Source: Thioalkalivibrio sp.
Lineage (GTDB): Bacteria; Pseudomonadota; Gammaproteobacteria; Ectothiorhodospirales; Ectothiorhodospiraceae
Direction: 5' to 3'
DNA length: 6,022 nt
Assembly: GCA_003563455.1 (NCBI GenBank)
Contig: PWRV01000176.1
Span: forward strand, 1 to 6,022
Shown here: piece by piece, positions 5,765-6,022 of the stretch
Layout of the letters: every line of letters starts with the position of its first letter
Numbering within the stretch: the stretch's first letter is position 1
Program-made: the position numbers and the translations under genes
Notes under the pieces: generated by a model
Told to the model about the DNA's origin: nothing
The model's input: the letters and a program-made list of their open reading frames with translations, nothing else
Database searches by the model: none

Positions 5765-5841
5765 GGTGACCGTAGCTCAGTTGGTAGAGTCCCGGATTGT
5801 GGCTCCGGTTGTCGTGGGTTCGAGTCCCATCGGTCACCCCA
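5765..5841 (+). tRNA. tRNA-His (anticodon GUG)
   Basis: The acceptor has the eight pairs expected of tRNA-His: GGTGACCG with CGGTCACC, so the extra G(-1) opposite C73 is genome-encoded and the gene starts at 5765. The anticodon stem CCGGA/TCCGG encloses TTGTGGC (anticodon GTG), and CCA is encoded. The last D-stem pair is a G-U wobble (GCTC/GAGT). The 41-base spacer before it can fold through ACCGCC (5723-5728) and GGCGGT (5746-5751), possibly a processing site. Confidence 0.97.
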
Positions 5842-5854
5842 CCCCTCCTGTTGC

Positions 5855-5930
5855 GGGCCGTTAGCTCAATTGGCAGAGCAGTGGACTCTTAATCCATTGG
5901 TTGTAGGTTCGATTCCTACACGGCCCACCA
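5855..5930 (+). tRNA. tRNA-Lys (anticodon CUU)
   Basis: Acceptor arms GGGCCGT/ACGGCCC are perfect. The anticodon stem GTGGA/TCCAT (one G-U pair) encloses CTCTTAA (anticodon CTT), the T-stem is GTAGG/CCTAC, and discriminator A and CCA are encoded. The CUU anticodon reads only AAG, so a second tRNA-Lys(UUU) must exist elsewhere for AAA. It lies 13 bases after tRNA-His and is the last tRNA in the window. Confidence 0.96.
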
Positions 5931-6022
5931 ATAAGATCAAACTCTTCCGTTACCGGCCTCAGCCACCGAAAGATGGATCGGCAGGCTCGGGATCCCCGCC
6001 CTCAAAAGCCGATGCCGGTCCG
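5931..6022. other. Spacer after the tRNA operon, no gene seen
   Basis: I see no clear hairpin-plus-T-tract terminator. An imperfect inverted repeat, GGATCGGCA (5975-5983) with TGCCGGTCC (6013-6021, one mismatch), ends at the window edge. The transcript may continue into a gene to the right. Confidence 0.3.

Overview
The window comes from a high-GC bacterial chromosome, most likely a gammaproteobacterium. Support for this comes from four tRNA genes that all encode their CCA ends, a tRNA-His with the usual extra 5' G, a textbook sigma-70 promoter and strong GGAGG ribosome sites. A halophilic or sulfur-oxidising relative of the Ectothiorhodospiraceae (Thioalkalivibrio-like) would fit the sodium-coupled symporter and the sequence style. 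That is an impression, not something the sequence proves.

Layout. Bases 1-180 hold three AT-armed palindromes, all centred on GGCCC; the last is a good plus-strand terminator for a gene outside the window. A leader with a very stable UUCG hairpin precedes a 77-residue protein that looks like a heavy-metal-associated (HMA) fold without its metal-binding cysteines (364-597, +). It is convergent with an alanine/glycine:cation symporter (726-2141, -), and an imperfect 13-bp hairpin lies between the two. Upstream of the symporter on the same strand is a 67-residue Met/Gln-rich protein resembling DUF6489 (2466-2669, -). A 374-base gene-free stretch then separates it from a divergent plus-strand pair. 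The first of this pair is a 657-residue protein with an N-terminal membrane anchor, a long uninterrupted 11-residue (hendecad) coiled coil, a helical block and a low-complexity, lysine/alanine-rich, histone-H1-like tail (3044-5017). The second starts nine bases later and is a secreted Gly/Pro/His-rich protein (5027-5440). The right end is a tRNA operon, Pro(UGG)-Arg(UCU)-His(GUG)-Lys(CUU), behind a strong promoter. The last 92 bases hold no gene I can see.

How the parts relate. The symporter and tRNAs are ordinary housekeeping genes. The most unusual object is the 657-residue protein: a membrane-attached rod built on about 22 consecutive hendecads, often with Glu-His or Glu-Tyr at the same register position, ending in a tail of the kind that binds nucleic acid or polyanions. 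Its close linkage to a small exported protein suggests a cell-envelope or membrane-to-nucleoid role. I do not recognise either protein as a member of a characterised family, so any function is inference.
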